Source of the DNA: Pseudoxanthomonas sacheonensis | GTDB taxonomy: Bacteria > Pseudomonadota > Gammaproteobacteria > Xanthomonadales > Xanthomonadaceae | Assembly: GCF_010093305.1 (NCBI RefSeq) | Contig: NZ_PDWS01000020.1 | Location: 1 to 64,000 of the forward strand | Length of the DNA stretch: 64,000 nt | Direction: 5' to 3' | Shown: positions 55,148 through 64,000 of the stretch, piece by piece | Layout of the letters: every line of letters begins with the position of its first letter | Position numbering within the stretch: the first letter of the stretch is position 1 | Made by a program: the position numbers and the translations under genes | The notes under the pieces: model-generated | What the model was told of the DNA's origin: nothing | Database searches by the model: none | Seen by the model: the letters and a program-made list of their open reading frames with translations, nothing else

Positions 55148-55930
55148 TCAATCGTCGGCGTCGAACGCTGCGATCGGTTTGATCACGCTGAAGCGTTCCT
55201 TCAACGGCTTGCTCTTCAACGCCGGAAAATCCAGCTGCGCATCCGGCACCTGCGTGTCCGGCAACCGATGCAGCAGGTCGCTGATCAGGGTAAGCCGTCC
55301 CCGTCGCTGATCGTTGAAATCGACCAGCGTCCAAGGGGCGTGCCGGGTGTGCGTGGCCTTCAACATGGCTTCGCGCGCCTTGGTGTAGTCCGCATACTTC
55401 GCCTGCGCCTGGACATCGATGGGCGACAGCTTCCAACGCTTGAGCGGATCCTCCCGGCGTTCGGCGAAACGTTCCTCCTGTTCGGACTGGTCCACTGTCA
55501 GCCAGTACTTGAACAGCAGGATGCCGTCGTCGACCAGGAGCTGTTCGAAAACCGGCGCCTGCTTCAGGAAAGCCCGGTACTGGCCGTCATCGCAGAAACC
55601 CATCACCCTCTCGACGCCGGCGCGGTTGTACCAGCTGCGATCCAGCAACAGAATCTCGCCCGCCGCAGGCAGATACGGCACATACCGCTGGAAATACCAT
55701 TGCGTGTTTTCCCTCTCGCTGGGCTTGCCCAGCGCCACGACGTGGCATTGGCGCGGATTGAGGTGCTCGGAGATCGCATTGATGACGCCGCCCTTGCCGG
55801 CGGTGTCGCGGCCTTCGACCACCACCACCACGCGTTTGCCGGAGTGCTGCAGCCAGCGCGACATGTCCACCAGTTCAAGCTGCAACGGCTCGAGCAGCTT
55901 CTCGTATTCCTTGCGCTTGAGCTTTTTCAT
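55148..55930 (-). CDS. ppk2: Polyphosphate kinase 2
   Basis: 260 residues, PPK2 class I. It phosphorylates nucleoside diphosphates using polyphosphate. Walker A is VVVEGRDTAGKGGVINAISEHL (about residue 34), lid region RENTQWYFQRYVPYLPAAGE, Walker B LLLDRSWYNRAGVERVMGFC (about residue 95). LDRRREDPLKRWKLSPID-like segment ERREDPLKRWKLSPIDVQA follows. The start overlaps the next gene's stop as ATGA. Confidence 0.95.
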   Translation of the reverse strand: MKKLKRKEYEKLLEPLQLELVDMSRWLQHSGKRVVVVVEGRDTAGKGGVINAISEHLNPRQCHVVALGKPSERENTQWYFQRYVPYLPAAGEILLLDRSWYNRAGVERVMGFCDDGQYRAFLKQAPVFEQLLVDDGILLFKYWLTVDQSEQEERFAERREDPLKRWKLSPIDVQAQAKYADYTKAREAMLKATHTRHAPWTLVDFNDQRRGRLTLISDLLHRLPDTQVPDAQLDFPALKSKPLKERFSVIKPIAAFDADD

Positions 55931-56274
55931 TTCCTCGTTTTCCTGCGGCCGACGGCGTGGGTGTCGGCCATGGTGCGGGCTACTTCCAGCAATGCGCCCT
56001 GTTGGCGGGTGTTGAGCGCGCGGTAGGCCGCCAGAAGATCGTGCTCGCCCTTGGTCCGAGCCGGATCGAAGGTGCTGGCCAGTTCCGACAGCAACGCGCC
56101 GGCGGGCACGCCGAAGGTGCGCGCCAAGGCGTTGATCTGCTCCTTGCCCGGAAGCTTGTCGCCGTTCAGCCAGGCTTTTACCGTGGCCACGCCCGCACGC
56201 GGAATCGCCGTGGCGATGTCGGTAGCGGTGAGGCCGCTGGCCTTGGCCAGCAGTTGCAGCGTGTTGAGCGGCAT
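55927..56274 (-). CDS. HTH (XRE-like) DNA-binding protein
   Basis: 115 residues. The N-terminal 65 residues form a helix-turn-helix: LLAKASGLTATDIATAIPRAGVATVKAWLNGDKLPGKEQINALARTFGVP, close to Cro/C1 type. The rest (EHDLLAAYRALNTRQQGALLEVARTMADT) is helical and ends in a basic KTRK tail. Downstream ppk2 is translationally coupled and could be its target or partner. Specific role unknown. Confidence 0.8.
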   Translation of the reverse strand: MPLNTLQLLAKASGLTATDIATAIPRAGVATVKAWLNGDKLPGKEQINALARTFGVPAGALLSELASTFDPARTKGEHDLLAAYRALNTRQQGALLEVARTMADTHAVGRRKTRK

Positions 56275-56278
56275 GCGT

Positions 56279-56797
56279 TCACTCCTTCAAACGGGGGCGC
56301 AGGGTGGCCAGGTTGCAGGGCTTGGTGCGTGCGTCCAGCTGTGCGCGGATGATCCTTTCCCAGGCGGTTCTGCAGGCCGAAGTCGAGCCAGGCAGACAGA
56401 ACACGAACGTGCCGTTGGCCAGGCCCGCGAACGCGCGCGACTGCAACGACGAAGTGCCGATTTCATCGAAGCTGATCGCGCGGAACAGTTCACCGAAGCC
56501 CGGCATTTCCTTGTCCAGCAGCGGCAGCAGCGCCTCGGGGGTGGAGTCGCGGCCGGTGAAGCCGGTGCCGCCGGTGACCAGCACGCCGTCCACGCCGTCG
56601 TCGGCGATCCATTTCGAAACCAGCGCGCGGAGCCGGTAACGGTCGTCAGGCAGCAGCGCGCGTTCGGCCAGGCGGTGGCCTTCTTCTTCGAGCGCAGCCA
56701 CCAGATAGTCGCCCGACTTGTCGTCGGCCAGGGTGCGTGAATCGGAAACGGTCAGCACGCAGAGTCGCAGGGGAATCAGGTCGGGTTTGGCGGTCAT
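56279..56797 (-). CDS. moaB: Molybdenum cofactor biosynthesis protein B
   Basis: 172 residues. MoaB/Mog family that adenylates molybdopterin. Blocks: LCVLTVSDSRTLADDKSGDYLVAALEEEGH (N-terminus), VLVTGGTGFTGRDSTPEALLPLLD (about residue 72) and the C-terminal FCLPGSTSACRTAWERII. Only molybdenum cofactor gene in the window. The HTH gene lies 4 bases downstream. Confidence 0.95.
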   Translation of the reverse strand: MTAKPDLIPLRLCVLTVSDSRTLADDKSGDYLVAALEEEGHRLAERALLPDDRYRLRALVSKWIADDGVDGVLVTGGTGFTGRDSTPEALLPLLDKEMPGFGELFRAISFDEIGTSSLQSRAFAGLANGTFVFCLPGSTSACRTAWERIIRAQLDARTKPCNLATLRPRLKE

Positions 56798-56882
56798 GTT
56801 GCGAAGCCTAACCTATGAGGGCAGCGAACCAGTAATTCGTCAGCGGCGAGTCTGGGATGCCGCTCGTGGTAAACCCCGGATA

Positions 56883-56986
56883 CCGTTTGTGGTGAGCCTG
56901 TCGAACCACGCTCTTCGCAAGATAAAGATTCGGAAGGAATCGCTTTCTGCTCCAAAAGCGTGGTTCGACAGGCTCACCACGAACGG
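56883..56986. repeat. Inverted repeat, family K
   Basis: 29-base arms at 56883-56911 and 56958-56986 (gtggtgagcctgtcgaacca type, one or two mismatches), about 46 bases apart, between moaB and the GNAT gene. Confidence 0.9.
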
Positions 56987-57062
56987 TTTGTTTGCATCCT
57001 TGTTTGCAGAGTGACCGCGGGCATGTCGGGCATATGGATATGAGTCGGCGGCTTGCCGGAAA

Positions 57063-57515
57063 CTAATCCTGCAGATGCAACCGAAAACGCAGCGTGCCCT
57101 CGTAAGGCTCCCAACCCATGTGCCGGTACAGCGACTGGGCGCTGCGGTTGTCCGGGTCGGTTTCCAGTTCCAGCCGGATCGCGCCGTCGGCCCGGGCGAA
57201 ATCGGCGGCTGCCTGCAGCAACGCGCGGGCGATGCCCTTGCGACGGGCCGAGGCATGCACGTAAAGGTCGTTGAGAATCCAGGAGCGCGCGGCGCGCACG
57301 GAAGAGAATGAGGGAAACAACTGGGTGAACGCGACCGACTTGCCGTCGAGTTCGGCCCGCAGGATCACCGACTGCCCATGTTGCAAGCGTTCGCCTATGA
57401 AGCGGCGAGCCAGCGCCGGATCGGAGGGTTGCTGGTAGAAGGTGCGGTAGAGATCGAACAATGGCGCGATCGCATCCGCATCGTCCACCGTAGCGCGCCG
57501 AATCGCGATACCCAT
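57063..57515 (-). CDS. GNAT-family N-acetyltransferase
   Basis: 150 residues. N-terminal IAIRRATVDDADAIAPLFDLYRTFY, acetyl-CoA pyrophosphate loop in LYVHASARRKGIARALLQAA (R/QxxGxG/A type, about residue 95) and ELETDPDNRSAQSLYRHMGWEPYEG. Acceptor substrate unknown. Family B repeat is 10 bases upstream of its start. Confidence 0.9.
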   Translation of the reverse strand: MGIAIRRATVDDADAIAPLFDLYRTFYQQPSDPALARRFIGERLQHGQSVILRAELDGKSVAFTQLFPSFSSVRAARSWILNDLYVHASARRKGIARALLQAAADFARADGAIRLELETDPDNRSAQSLYRHMGWEPYEGTLRFRLHLQD

Positions 57516-57526
57516 GCATTCCCCAG

Positions 57527-57589
57527 TAGGTCGGGGCTACGCCCCCGACGCAAGCGGTCCCTGGAGTCGGGGGCGTAGGCCCGACTTAC
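57527..57589. repeat. REP-like palindrome, family B copy 2
   Basis: Arms at 57527-57550 and 57566-57589 (taggtcggggctacgccccc type, a mismatch or two), as at 3456-3527. The TAA stop of prfA (57586-57588) lies inside the right arm. Confidence 0.88.
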
Positions 57590-58671
57590 GCGGTCTCGGT
57601 CAAGCGGGCCAGTTCGTCGGCCTGGTGTTCGCGGCTCAGGCGTTCCAGCAATTCGTCCAGGTTGCCCTGGATGATGTTGGGCAGATCGTACAGCGTGAGG
57701 CCTTCCACGCGATGATCGGTGATGCGTCCCTGCGGGAAATTGTAGGTGCGGATGCGCTGGCTGCGGTCGCCGCTGCCGACCTGCAGCTTGCGCGATTCGG
57801 CCTGGGCCGCGGCCTGCTTGCTGCGCTCGGCTTCCAGCAGCTGCGCCTTCAGCCGCTTCATCGCATGTTCGCGGTTGGCGTGCTGCGAGCGCGCGGTCTG
57901 GTTCTCCACCACCAGGCCGCTGGGAATATGGGTGATGCGGATCGCCGATTCGGTCTTGTTGACGTGCTGGCCGCCGGCGCCGGAAGAGCGGAAGGTGTCC
58001 ACCTTCAGGTCGGCCGGATTGATCACGACCTCTTCCACTGCGTCGTCGTCGGGAATGATGGCTACCGTCGCCGCGGAAGTATGGATGCGGCCTTGCGATT
58101 CGGTTTCCGGCACGCGCTGCACGCGGTGGGTGCCGGATTCGAACTTGAAACGCGAGAACGCTCCGCGCCCGCTGATCTTGGCCACGATCTCCTTGTAGCC
58201 GCCGTGCTCGCCGGGACTTTCGGATTCCACTTCCACTTTCCAGCCCTGGCGTTCCGCATAGCGCGCGTACATGCGGAACAGATCGCCGGCGAAGATCGCC
58301 GCTTCGTCACCGCCGGTGCCCGCGCGCACTTCCAGGAACAGATCGGCGTCGTCGCGCGGATCCTTGGGCACCAGCAGCAGGGAAAGTTCGTCTTCCAGCC
58401 GCACCAGGCGCGCTTGCGCGTCGGTGATTTCCTCTTCGGCCAGTTCGCGCATTTCCGGATCGTTGCGCAGGGCTTCGGCCGCAGCGAGGTCGCGTTTGGC
58501 GTTGGCTTCTTCTGCCAGCGCGACGGTTACCGGTTCCAGCTGCGAGAACTCTCGCGAGTATTTGCGGAAACGCTCGTTGTCGGCGACCACGCCCGGGTCG
58601 GACAACAGTCGTTCGAGTTCTTCGCGGCGTTCGGCCAGCGCTTCGAGTTTACGGCGCAGGGTCGGCGTCAT
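57586..58671 (-). CDS. prfA: Peptide chain release factor 1
   Basis: 361 residues. It ends translation at UAA and UAG. The GGQ motif is in [19 protein letters not shown] (about residue 236); [27 protein letters not shown] and [40 protein letters not shown] are family blocks. Start ATG at 58671 matches homologues and overlaps the hemA 3' end by 23 bases. Its own stop codon lies in a palindrome. Confidence 0.97.
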   Translation of the reverse strand: MTPTLRRKLEALAERREELERLLSDPGVVADNERFRKYSREFSQLEPVTVALAEEANAKRDLAAAEALRNDPEMRELAEEEITDAQARLVRLEDELSLLLVPKDPRDDADLFLEVRAGTGGDEAAIFAGDLFRMYARYAERQGWKVEVESESPGEHGGYKEIVAKISGRGAFSRFKFESGTHRVQRVPETESQGRIHTSAATVAIIPDDDAVEEVVINPADLKVDTFRSSGAGGQHVNKTESAIRITHIPSGLVVENQTARSQHANREHAMKRLKAQLLEAERSKQAAAQAESRKLQVGSGDRSQRIRTYNFPQGRITDHRVEGLTLYDLPNIIQGNLDELLERLSREHQADELARLTETA

Positions 58672-59929
58672 TTTCTTTCTTGAGGTGGGAATAGGGCGCC
58701 TGCGCCGGGAACAGCTTGTCCGCGGCGTGCGCCAGATCAGCATCGCCGGACAGGGCCGCCTCGCGCAGGGCGGCGGTCGGCGGATGCAGCAGGCGATTGG
58801 TCAGGGTGTGGGCCAGGAAGTCGAGCACTTCTTCGGCATCGCGGCCGTTGGCCAGTTGCTGGCGGGCCTTGGCCAGCACGTCTTCGCGCGCGGCGTCGCC
58901 GTGCGCGCGCAGGCGCTTGAGGGGTTCCTGGCGTGAACTGGCGTGCAGGTTCTCGATGTAACGCGCGACCTGCAGTTCGATGATCGCCTCGGCGGCTTCG
59001 GCGGCCTCGCGGCGGCTGCGGCGGTTGTCTTCCACCGCGCGCTCCAGGTCATCGACGGTATAGAGGTAGGCGTCGTCCAGTTCGGCCACGCCGGGCTGGA
59101 TGTCGCGCGGCACCGCCAGGTCGAACAGCAGCATCGGCTTGTGCTTGCGCCGGGCCAGCGCCGCGGCCACTTGCGCATGCGTGAGGATGGGTTCGCGGCT
59201 GGCGGTCGCGGAGAACACCACGTCGGCTTCGGCCAGATGCCTGTCCAGTTCCGTGAGCGGCAGGGCATAGCCGCCATGGCGCGTGGCCAGATCCTGCGCG
59301 TGCGAGAGAGTGCGGTTGGCGATCAGCAGTCGGCGCACCTTGCCTTCGCTCAGGTGGCGGGCGGCCAGTTCGATGGTTTCGCCGGCGCCGATCAGCAGCA
59401 CAGTGGATTCGTCCAGACGCGCGAACGAGTTCTGCGCCAGCCTCACCGCGGTGGAGGCCACCGAAACCGGATTGGCGCCTACGCGGGTATCGGTGCGCGC
59501 ACGCTTGGCCACGGCGAAAGTCTGCTGGAACAGGCGGTCCAGGACGTTGCCCAGCGCGCCATTCTCGCGTGCGGTCACCCAGGCTTCCTTCACCTGGCCC
59601 AGGATCTGCGGCTCGCCCAGGACCATCGAATCCAGCCCGGTTGCCACCCGGAACAGATGGCGCACAGCGTCCGCGTCGCTGTGCCGGTACAGATAGCCGT
59701 CCAGGCCCTCGGCATGCGTAGTCAGCCAGTCGCTGAGCGTCCGGTCATTGTCGGCGATGGCGTACAGCTCGGTGCGGTTGCAGGTGGACAGGACCGCGGC
59801 TTCGGACACGTCGGGCAGCGCGCGCAGGGAAGACAGGGCCGCAGGCAGGGCGGCCGCGTCGAACGCGACGCGCTCGCGCAGGCCGACCGGCGCGGTCTGG
59901 TGATTGAGTCCGAGTACCCACAACGTCAT
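58649..59929 (-). CDS. hemA: Glutamyl-tRNA reductase
   Basis: 426 residues. It reduces Glu-tRNA to glutamate-1-semialdehyde, the first step of C5-pathway tetrapyrrole synthesis. N-terminus [21 protein letters not shown], catalytic Cys in [13 protein letters not shown] (about residue 49), [25 protein letters not shown]-binding [16 protein letters not shown] (about residue 183). Followed by prfA in the common hemA-prfA order. Divergent from the TPR-protein gene. Confidence 0.97.
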   Translation of the reverse strand: MTLWVLGLNHQTAPVGLRERVAFDAAALPAALSSLRALPDVSEAAVLSTCNRTELYAIADNDRTLSDWLTTHAEGLDGYLYRHSDADAVRHLFRVATGLDSMVLGEPQILGQVKEAWVTARENGALGNVLDRLFQQTFAVAKRARTDTRVGANPVSVASTAVRLAQNSFARLDESTVLLIGAGETIELAARHLSEGKVRRLLIANRTLSHAQDLATRHGGYALPLTELDRHLAEADVVFSATASREPILTHAQVAAALARRKHKPMLLFDLAVPRDIQPGVAELDDAYLYTVDDLERAVEDNRRSRREAAEAAEAIIELQVARYIENLHASSRQEPLKRLRAHGDAAREDVLAKARQQLANGRDAEEVLDFLAHTLTNRLLHPPTAALREAALSGDADLAHAADKLFPAQAPYSHLKKENDADPAP

Positions 59930-59996
59930 CGTTCAGGTGCTTGCGCTAAGCTTCTGGCCATTCGAAGGTCGCCATTTTACGGCCCGGCTCGCTTAC

Positions 59997-61679
59997 ATGC
60001 CCGCAATGATTCGTATCACCGTCGGCGTATTGCTGTTCCTGTTGCTGGCGCCGCCTCTGCTGGCCGCCCCCGCAGTCCGGAAACCACCGCCGGGGAAGCC
60101 GTCTCCGGATGCGCTGACCCCGGTGCTGGCGGGCGAATTCGCCTTGCAGGCCGGCCAGCTGCCCGATGCTTCCCGCTGGTATCTGCAGGCCGCCCAGGCC
60201 GACGACGACGCCGGCCTGGCCGAGCGCGCCACCCGGATCGCCCTGCTGGCCAACGACGACGCCAGCGCGACCCGGGCGTTGAAGCTCTGGCGCCAGCGCG
60301 CGCCGCAGTCGCTGGCCATGCGCGCCGCCGAGGCCGCCTTGGCCCTGCGCAAGAACGATGCCCCCAGCGCCCAGCGCGAACTGGACGCGCTGCTGCGCGA
60401 CAAGGACGACATGGGCTGGCGCTATGCGCTGACGGTGCTGGGCAGCGGCGGCCGCGATCCGGCTTTGTCGGCGCGGCTGCTGGACGGTTTGGTCGACACC
60501 GGCGCCATCCCTGCGAAACTGCAGGCATGGCTGGCATTCGGCGGATTGGCGCAATCGCTGGAACAGCCGAAGCTGGCCGAGCGCATCGTGGGCGAAGCGG
60601 TGAAGCGCTTTCCGAGCGAGCCCCGCGTCGCCTTGCTGCATGCCAGCCAGCTTCGCCAGGCCGGCGATACCGAGCAGGCGCGCAAGATACTGGCCGGATT
60701 GTCGAACGCCGCCGTGCTGGCGCCGGAACTGCGGCTGGCCATCGCCGTGGAATACGACGCGCTGGGCGACCCGGCGCAGGCGGCGGCCACCTTGGCCCGC
60801 GGCCCGCAGGACAACCAGACTTACGGTCTGCGCGCCTCGCTGCTGGCCAAGGCCGAAGACAACATGACGCTGACCGTGCTTTACGACGAGTTGCGCAAGG
60901 ACGCCAGCAAACCGGACCCCGAACGCCGCTTGCTGATAGGCCAGATCGCGCAATTCCTCAAGCGCCCGCAGGAAGCGCTGGAGTGGTACCGCAGCGTGCC
61001 TGGCGGTCCGCAGCGTACCGAAGCGCGTCTGCGTATCGCCAACGCTTTGTTCGAGTTGGGCCGCAAGGAAGAAGCCTTCGCCGACGCGCGCGCGCTGCAG
61101 AGCGACGCCGGCGCCGACGATGAGGCACGGCGCGGCGCCTATCTGCTGGAAGCGGAATTGAAGCAAAAAGACGATGACGATGCGGGCGAACTGGACGTGC
61201 TGGCGCGTGGGCTCGCCGCCTATCCGGACGACAATGCGCTGCTGTATGCGCGCGGCCTCGCCTGGGAGCGGCGCGACCGAATCGACCGCGCCGAAGCCGA
61301 TCTGCGCAAGATCCTGGTCACCGATCCGGAGAACGTCGCCGCGCTCAACGCGCTCGGCTATACCCTGGCCGATCGCACCACGCGCTATCAGGAGGCGCTG
61401 GAGCTGATCGACCGCGCGCGCGCCGCCGAACCCGACGAAGCCGCGATCATCGACAGCTACGGCTGGGTGCTCTACCGCCTGGGCCGCAATGACGAGGCGC
61501 TGGTCGAACTGCGCCGCGCTTTCACTCTGCAGAAGGACGCGGAAATCGCGGCGCACATAGCCGAGGTGCTGTGGTTCACCGGCAAACAGGAGGAAGCGCG
61601 CAAGTTCTTCGAGGAGTCGCGCAAGCTGGACGCCGAGAACCGCTCGCTGCAGCGGGCGCTGGAGAAGACCGGCGCATGA
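59997..61679 (+). CDS. TPR-repeat periplasmic or membrane-bound protein
   Basis: 560 residues. A signal peptide (ITVGVLLFLLLAPPLLAAPA), then helical repeats throughout: AGEFALQAGQLPDASRWYLQAA, LRIANALFELGRKEEAFADARALQ and, at the C-terminus, clear TPRs (YARGLAWERRDRIDRAEADLRKILVTDPENVAALNALGYTLAD, DSYGWVLYRLGRNDEALVELRRAF, EVLWFTGKQEEARKFFEESRKL). Genes of this type are often immediately upstream of lolB, as here (ATGA overlap). Likely an envelope scaffold; exact role unknown. ATG at 59997 or 60006. Confidence 0.88.
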   Translation: MPAMIRITVGVLLFLLLAPPLLAAPAVRKPPPGKPSPDALTPVLAGEFALQAGQLPDASRWYLQAAQADDDAGLAERATRIALLANDDASATRALKLWRQRAPQSLAMRAAEAALALRKNDAPSAQRELDALLRDKDDMGWRYALTVLGSGGRDPALSARLLDGLVDTGAIPAKLQAWLAFGGLAQSLEQPKLAERIVGEAVKRFPSEPRVALLHASQLRQAGDTEQARKILAGLSNAAVLAPELRLAIAVEYDALGDPAQAAATLARGPQDNQTYGLRASLLAKAEDNMTLTVLYDELRKDASKPDPERRLLIGQIAQFLKRPQEALEWYRSVPGGPQRTEARLRIANALFELGRKEEAFADARALQSDAGADDEARRGAYLLEAELKQKDDDDAGELDVLARGLAAYPDDNALLYARGLAWERRDRIDRAEADLRKILVTDPENVAALNALGYTLADRTTRYQEALELIDRARAAEPDEAAIIDSYGWVLYRLGRNDEALVELRRAFTLQKDAEIAAHIAEVLWFTGKQEEARKFFEESRKLDAENRSLQRALEKTGA

Positions 61680-62332
61680 TTTCCCTGGCGCGTTTCACTG
61701 CCGTGGCCGTGTCCTCGCTGCTGCTGGCCGCCTGCGCGACGCGGGCGCCGCAGGCCTCGCTGCCGCCGCCGTTGTCCGCACCCGCGGAGATACAAGCCGC
61801 CGAAAATGCCCAGGCCCAGCGCGCGGCCTGGCTGAACGGGCACCCGCAGTGGTCTTTCGAAGGTCGCGTGGCCATCAACAACGCTGGCAAGGGCGGCAGC
61901 GGCAGGATCGACTGGCGGCAGGACGGGCCTCGTTATGTGGTTTCGCTGAGCGCTCCTGTGACCCGGCAGAGCTGGCGGCTGACCGGCGACACGCATTCGG
62001 AAGCCGGGCGGCTGGAAGGTCTGGAGGGCGGCCCGCGCGAGGGCGAGGACGCCGAAGCCCTGCTGCTGGAAGCCACCGGCTGGGACATACCGGTCAACGC
62101 GCTGGCGCGCTGGGCCCAGGGCCTCTCCGCTGAGGGCATGCCGACCGAGAACCAGGCCTTTTCCACCGAGGGCCGTTTGCAGACGATCGAGCAAGCCGGC
62201 TGGCGCATCGACTACCGGGAGTGGTTCGACGCCGTGGACCAGCAGCCGCAGCTGCCGCGCAGGATCGAGGCGCAGCGCGACCGGGCGACGGTCCGGCTGA
62301 TCGTGGACAGCTGGGATTTCAGCCCGCAATGA
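61676..62332 (+). CDS. lolB: Outer membrane lipoprotein LolB
   Basis: 218 residues. Receives lipoproteins from LolA and inserts them in the outer membrane. Lipobox LLLAACAT (Cys about residue 20); [26 protein letters not shown] (about 58-84), [36 protein letters not shown] and the end [10 protein letters not shown] are LolB features. ATGA overlaps on both sides tie it to the TPR gene and ispE. Confidence 0.93.
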   Translation: MISLARFTAVAVSSLLLAACATRAPQASLPPPLSAPAEIQAAENAQAQRAAWLNGHPQWSFEGRVAINNAGKGGSGRIDWRQDGPRYVVSLSAPVTRQSWRLTGDTHSEAGRLEGLEGGPREGEDAEALLLEATGWDIPVNALARWAQGLSAEGMPTENQAFSTEGRLQTIEQAGWRIDYREWFDAVDQQPQLPRRIEAQRDRATVRLIVDSWDFSPQ

Positions 62333-63201
62333 GTCCGTTCGCCGTGGAACAAGGCTGGTCCGAATGGCCGGCGCCCGCCAAATTGAACCTGTTCCTGCAG
62401 ATCACCGGCCGCCGGCAGGACGGCTACCACCGGCTTCAGACCGTATTCCGGCTGCTGGACTGGGGCGACACCCTCCATCTGCGCGTTCGTGGCGATAGCG
62501 TGGTCGTCCGGCACGGCGAGTCGGCTAAAGGCGTCGCCGAGGCGGACGATCTGGCGGTGAGGGCCGCTAGATTGCTGCAATCGGAAGCTAAAACCATCCA
62601 AGGTGCGGACATCTCCGTCGAAAAGCGCATCCCTGCAGGCGGAGGTTTCGGCGGGGGATCCTCCGATGCCGCCACCGTCCTGGTTGGCCTGAACCATCTG
62701 TGGGGGCTGAACTTGAGCCTGGATCGGTTGGCCGCCCTTGGGTTGCAACTGGGCGCCGACGTTCCGGTCTTCGTGCGCGGTGAGAATGCCTGGGCAGAAG
62801 GGGTGGGCGAGGAACTGACCCCGATCCGGCTTCCTTCTGCCTGGTACGTGCTGGCCGACCCCGGGATTCATGTGCCCACCAGGGACTTGTTCCAAGCCCC
62901 TGATTTGACGCGCAATGCTGCACCCGCGAAAATAGCCGACTTCGTTTCGGGAAATTCGCTCGGCAATGCGTTCGAGCCGGTCCTGCGTCGTCGCGAACCC
63001 GCCATAGAGGCCGTGTTCGCGACGCTCTCGCGGATCGGCACGCCACGCCTCACCGGGTCCGGCAGCGGTTGTTTCGTGGAATTCAGTGATCGCGCTTCTG
63101 CCGAAGCGGCGCTTGCCGGATTGCCGGAAGGATTGCGCGCGTGGATCGCGGCGGGCGTGGACCGCTCGCCGTTGCACGTTTCCCTGGCGAAGTCGTTTTA
63201 G
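62329..63201 (+). CDS. ispE: 4-diphosphocytidyl-2-C-methyl-D-erythritol kinase
   Basis: 290 residues, GHMP kinase of the MEP isoprenoid pathway. [33 protein letters not shown] at the N-terminus, ATP loop [22 protein letters not shown] (about residues 99-120), [19 protein letters not shown] and the late [14 protein letters not shown]. Coupled to lolB by ATGA; tRNA-Gln and prs follow, as in most gammaproteobacteria. Confidence 0.96.
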   Translation: MSPFAVEQGWSEWPAPAKLNLFLQITGRRQDGYHRLQTVFRLLDWGDTLHLRVRGDSVVVRHGESAKGVAEADDLAVRAARLLQSEAKTIQGADISVEKRIPAGGGFGGGSSDAATVLVGLNHLWGLNLSLDRLAALGLQLGADVPVFVRGENAWAEGVGEELTPIRLPSAWYVLADPGIHVPTRDLFQAPDLTRNAAPAKIADFVSGNSLGNAFEPVLRRREPAIEAVFATLSRIGTPRLTGSGSGCFVEFSDRASAEAALAGLPEGLRAWIAAGVDRSPLHVSLAKSF

Positions 63202-63215
63202 ACAGCTTTGAACAC

Positions 63216-63293
63216 TGGGGCGTCGCCAAGAGGCCTAAGGCACCGGGTTTTGATCCCGGCATTTCGTAGGTTCGAATCCTACCGCCCCAGCCA
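63216..63293 (+). tRNA. tRNA-Gln (anticodon TTG)
   Basis: Acceptor stem TGGGGCG (63216-63222) pairs with CGCCCCA (63283-63289), followed by G and an encoded CCA. Anticodon stem CCGGG/CCCGG encloses the loop TTTTGAT with anticodon TTG at 63250-63252. T-loop GTTCGAATC is present. Located between ispE and prs, its usual place. Charged by the GlnS encoded at 19934. Confidence 0.96.
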
Positions 63294-63300
63294 CTAATTC

Positions 63301-63378
63301 GGGAATGGGGAATAGGGAACAGGAAATCGTTCAAGCCAAGCGCTTTTCCGATTCCCCATTCTCCATTCCCGATTCCCC
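63301..63378. repeat. Palindromic repeat, family D copy 2
   Basis: gggaatggggaatagggaac on the left pairs with attccccattctccattccc on the right. Same family as 5412-5487. It occupies the leader between tRNA-Gln and prs. Confidence 0.82.
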
Positions 63379-63394
63379 TTAACCGGACTTCGAC

Positions 63395-64000
63395 ATGCAA
63401 GACGAACGCAACCTGCTTGTCTTTTCCGGCAACGCCAACCAGCCGTTGGCCACCAGCATCTGCCGCGAGCTCGGCATACGCCAGGGCAAGGCGATGGTGT
63501 CGCGTTTCTCGGACGGCGAAGTGCAGGTGGAGATCGAGGAGAACGTGCGCCGGCAGGAAGTGTTCGTGATCCAGCCGACCTGCGCGCCGACCGCGGAAAA
63601 CCTGATGGAGCTGCTGGTGCTGATCGACGCGCTGAAGCGCGCATCGGCGGCCAGCGTCACCGCGGTGGTGCCGTATTTCGGCTATTCGCGGCAGGACCGT
63701 CGCCTGCGTTCGTCGCGGGTGCCGATCACCGCCAAGGTGGCGGCGAAGATGTTCACCGCCGTCAACGCGGACCGGGTGCTGACCGTGGACCTGCATGCGG
63801 ACCAGATCCAGGGTTTCTTCGATATCCCGGTCGACAACGTATACGCGTCGCCGTTGCTGCTCGCCGACATCTGGCGCGCCTACGGCACGGAAAACCTGAT
63901 CGTGGTGTCGCCGGACGTCGGCGGCGTGGTGCGTGCGCGGGCCGTGGCCAAGCGCCTGGACGACGCCGACCTGGCCATCATCGACAAGCGCCGTCCGCGC
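63395..64000 (+). CDS. prs: Ribose-phosphate pyrophosphokinase (partial, runs off the end)
   Basis: 202 codons are in the window, in frame to the last base. It makes PRPP from ribose-5-phosphate and ATP. Visible: [48 protein letters not shown] (about residues 38-62), [13 protein letters not shown] (Mg-ATP loop, about residue 92), [20 protein letters not shown] and [19 protein letters not shown]. The C-terminal third, including the PRPP loop, is missing. Confidence 0.97.
   Translation, partial: MQDERNLLVFSGNANQPLATSICRELGIRQGKAMVSRFSDGEVQVEIEENVRRQEVFVIQPTCAPTAENLMELLVLIDALKRASAASVTAVVPYFGYSRQDRRLRSSRVPITAKVAAKMFTAVNADRVLTVDLHADQIQGFFDIPVDNVYASPLLLADIWRAYGTENLIVVSPDVGGVVRARAVAKRLDDADLAIIDKRRPR

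Overview
The window is a stretch of high-GC bacterial chromosome. Gene content, order and repeat types point to a gammaproteobacterium of the Xanthomonadaceae/Lysobacteraceae, most like Lysobacter or a close relative. The clues are the ahpC-ahpF-oxyR cluster, lolB-ispE-tRNA-Gln-prs, hemA-prfA, lptD-surA-pdxA-rsmA-apaG-apaH, two paralogous ubiquinone hydroxylases, a secreted subtilase with PKD/PPC/P domains, a secreted GH18 chitinase, and many palindromic intergenic repeats. The taxon is inferred from these, not measured.

Layout. 1-530: end of a TPM-domain gene pair. 686-3448 (+): lgt-thyA-lipoprotein-folA, each start overlapping the previous stop, joining lipoprotein maturation to the dTMP/folate cycle. 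3525-11034 (-): DUF1287 lipoprotein, apaH, apaG, rsmA, pdxA, surA, lptD, mostly overlapping (outer-membrane assembly, ribosome methylation, PLP synthesis, Ap4A hydrolysis). 11142-13269 (-): HDAC-family hydrolase, cobalamin adenosyltransferase and a probable BtuM-type cobalamin transporter. 13341-15954 (+): two ubiquinone hydroxylases. 16162-17516 (-): a small uncharacterised cassette. 17627-21703 (-): rlmM, deaminase, Cys-rich lipoprotein, glnS. 21829-24313 (+): DUF2007 protein and a membrane diguanylate cyclase. 24426-29462 (-): exported protein, transaldolase, oxyR, ahpF, ahpC. 29632-31722 (+): prmC and pip. 31786-35706 (-): transglutaminase-like protein, N-formylglutamate amidohydrolase family, Nudix, 5'-3' exonuclease, nitroreductase. 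35870-38170 (+): DUF1631.

38675-43530 carries the proton-translocating transhydrogenase. Its alpha-1 gene is separated from alpha-2/beta by a reverse-strand block encoding an ECF sigma factor, a probable anti-sigma, a DUF3106 protein and a hendecad-repeat protein. 44257-47509: sufT and the subtilase. 47804-49972 (-): asparaginase-like protein, secreted protein, DUF2069, wrbA. 50049-52198 (+): YihY, TlpA-like lipoprotein, acylphosphatase. 52531-59929 (-): chitinase, PPK2, HTH protein, moaB, GNAT, prfA, hemA. 59997-64000 (+): TPR protein, lolB, ispE, tRNA-Gln, and prs running off the end.

Most genes are core housekeeping. No CRISPR array, prophage, transposase or recognisable defence island was seen. 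The least explained material is (i) the three-gene cassette at 16162-17516, (ii) the block splitting the pnt genes, with its 11-residue-repeat protein, (iii) a multi-hairpin dispersed element at 38341-38600, and (iv) the density of palindromic repeats, several of which supply the stop codon of the adjoining gene.
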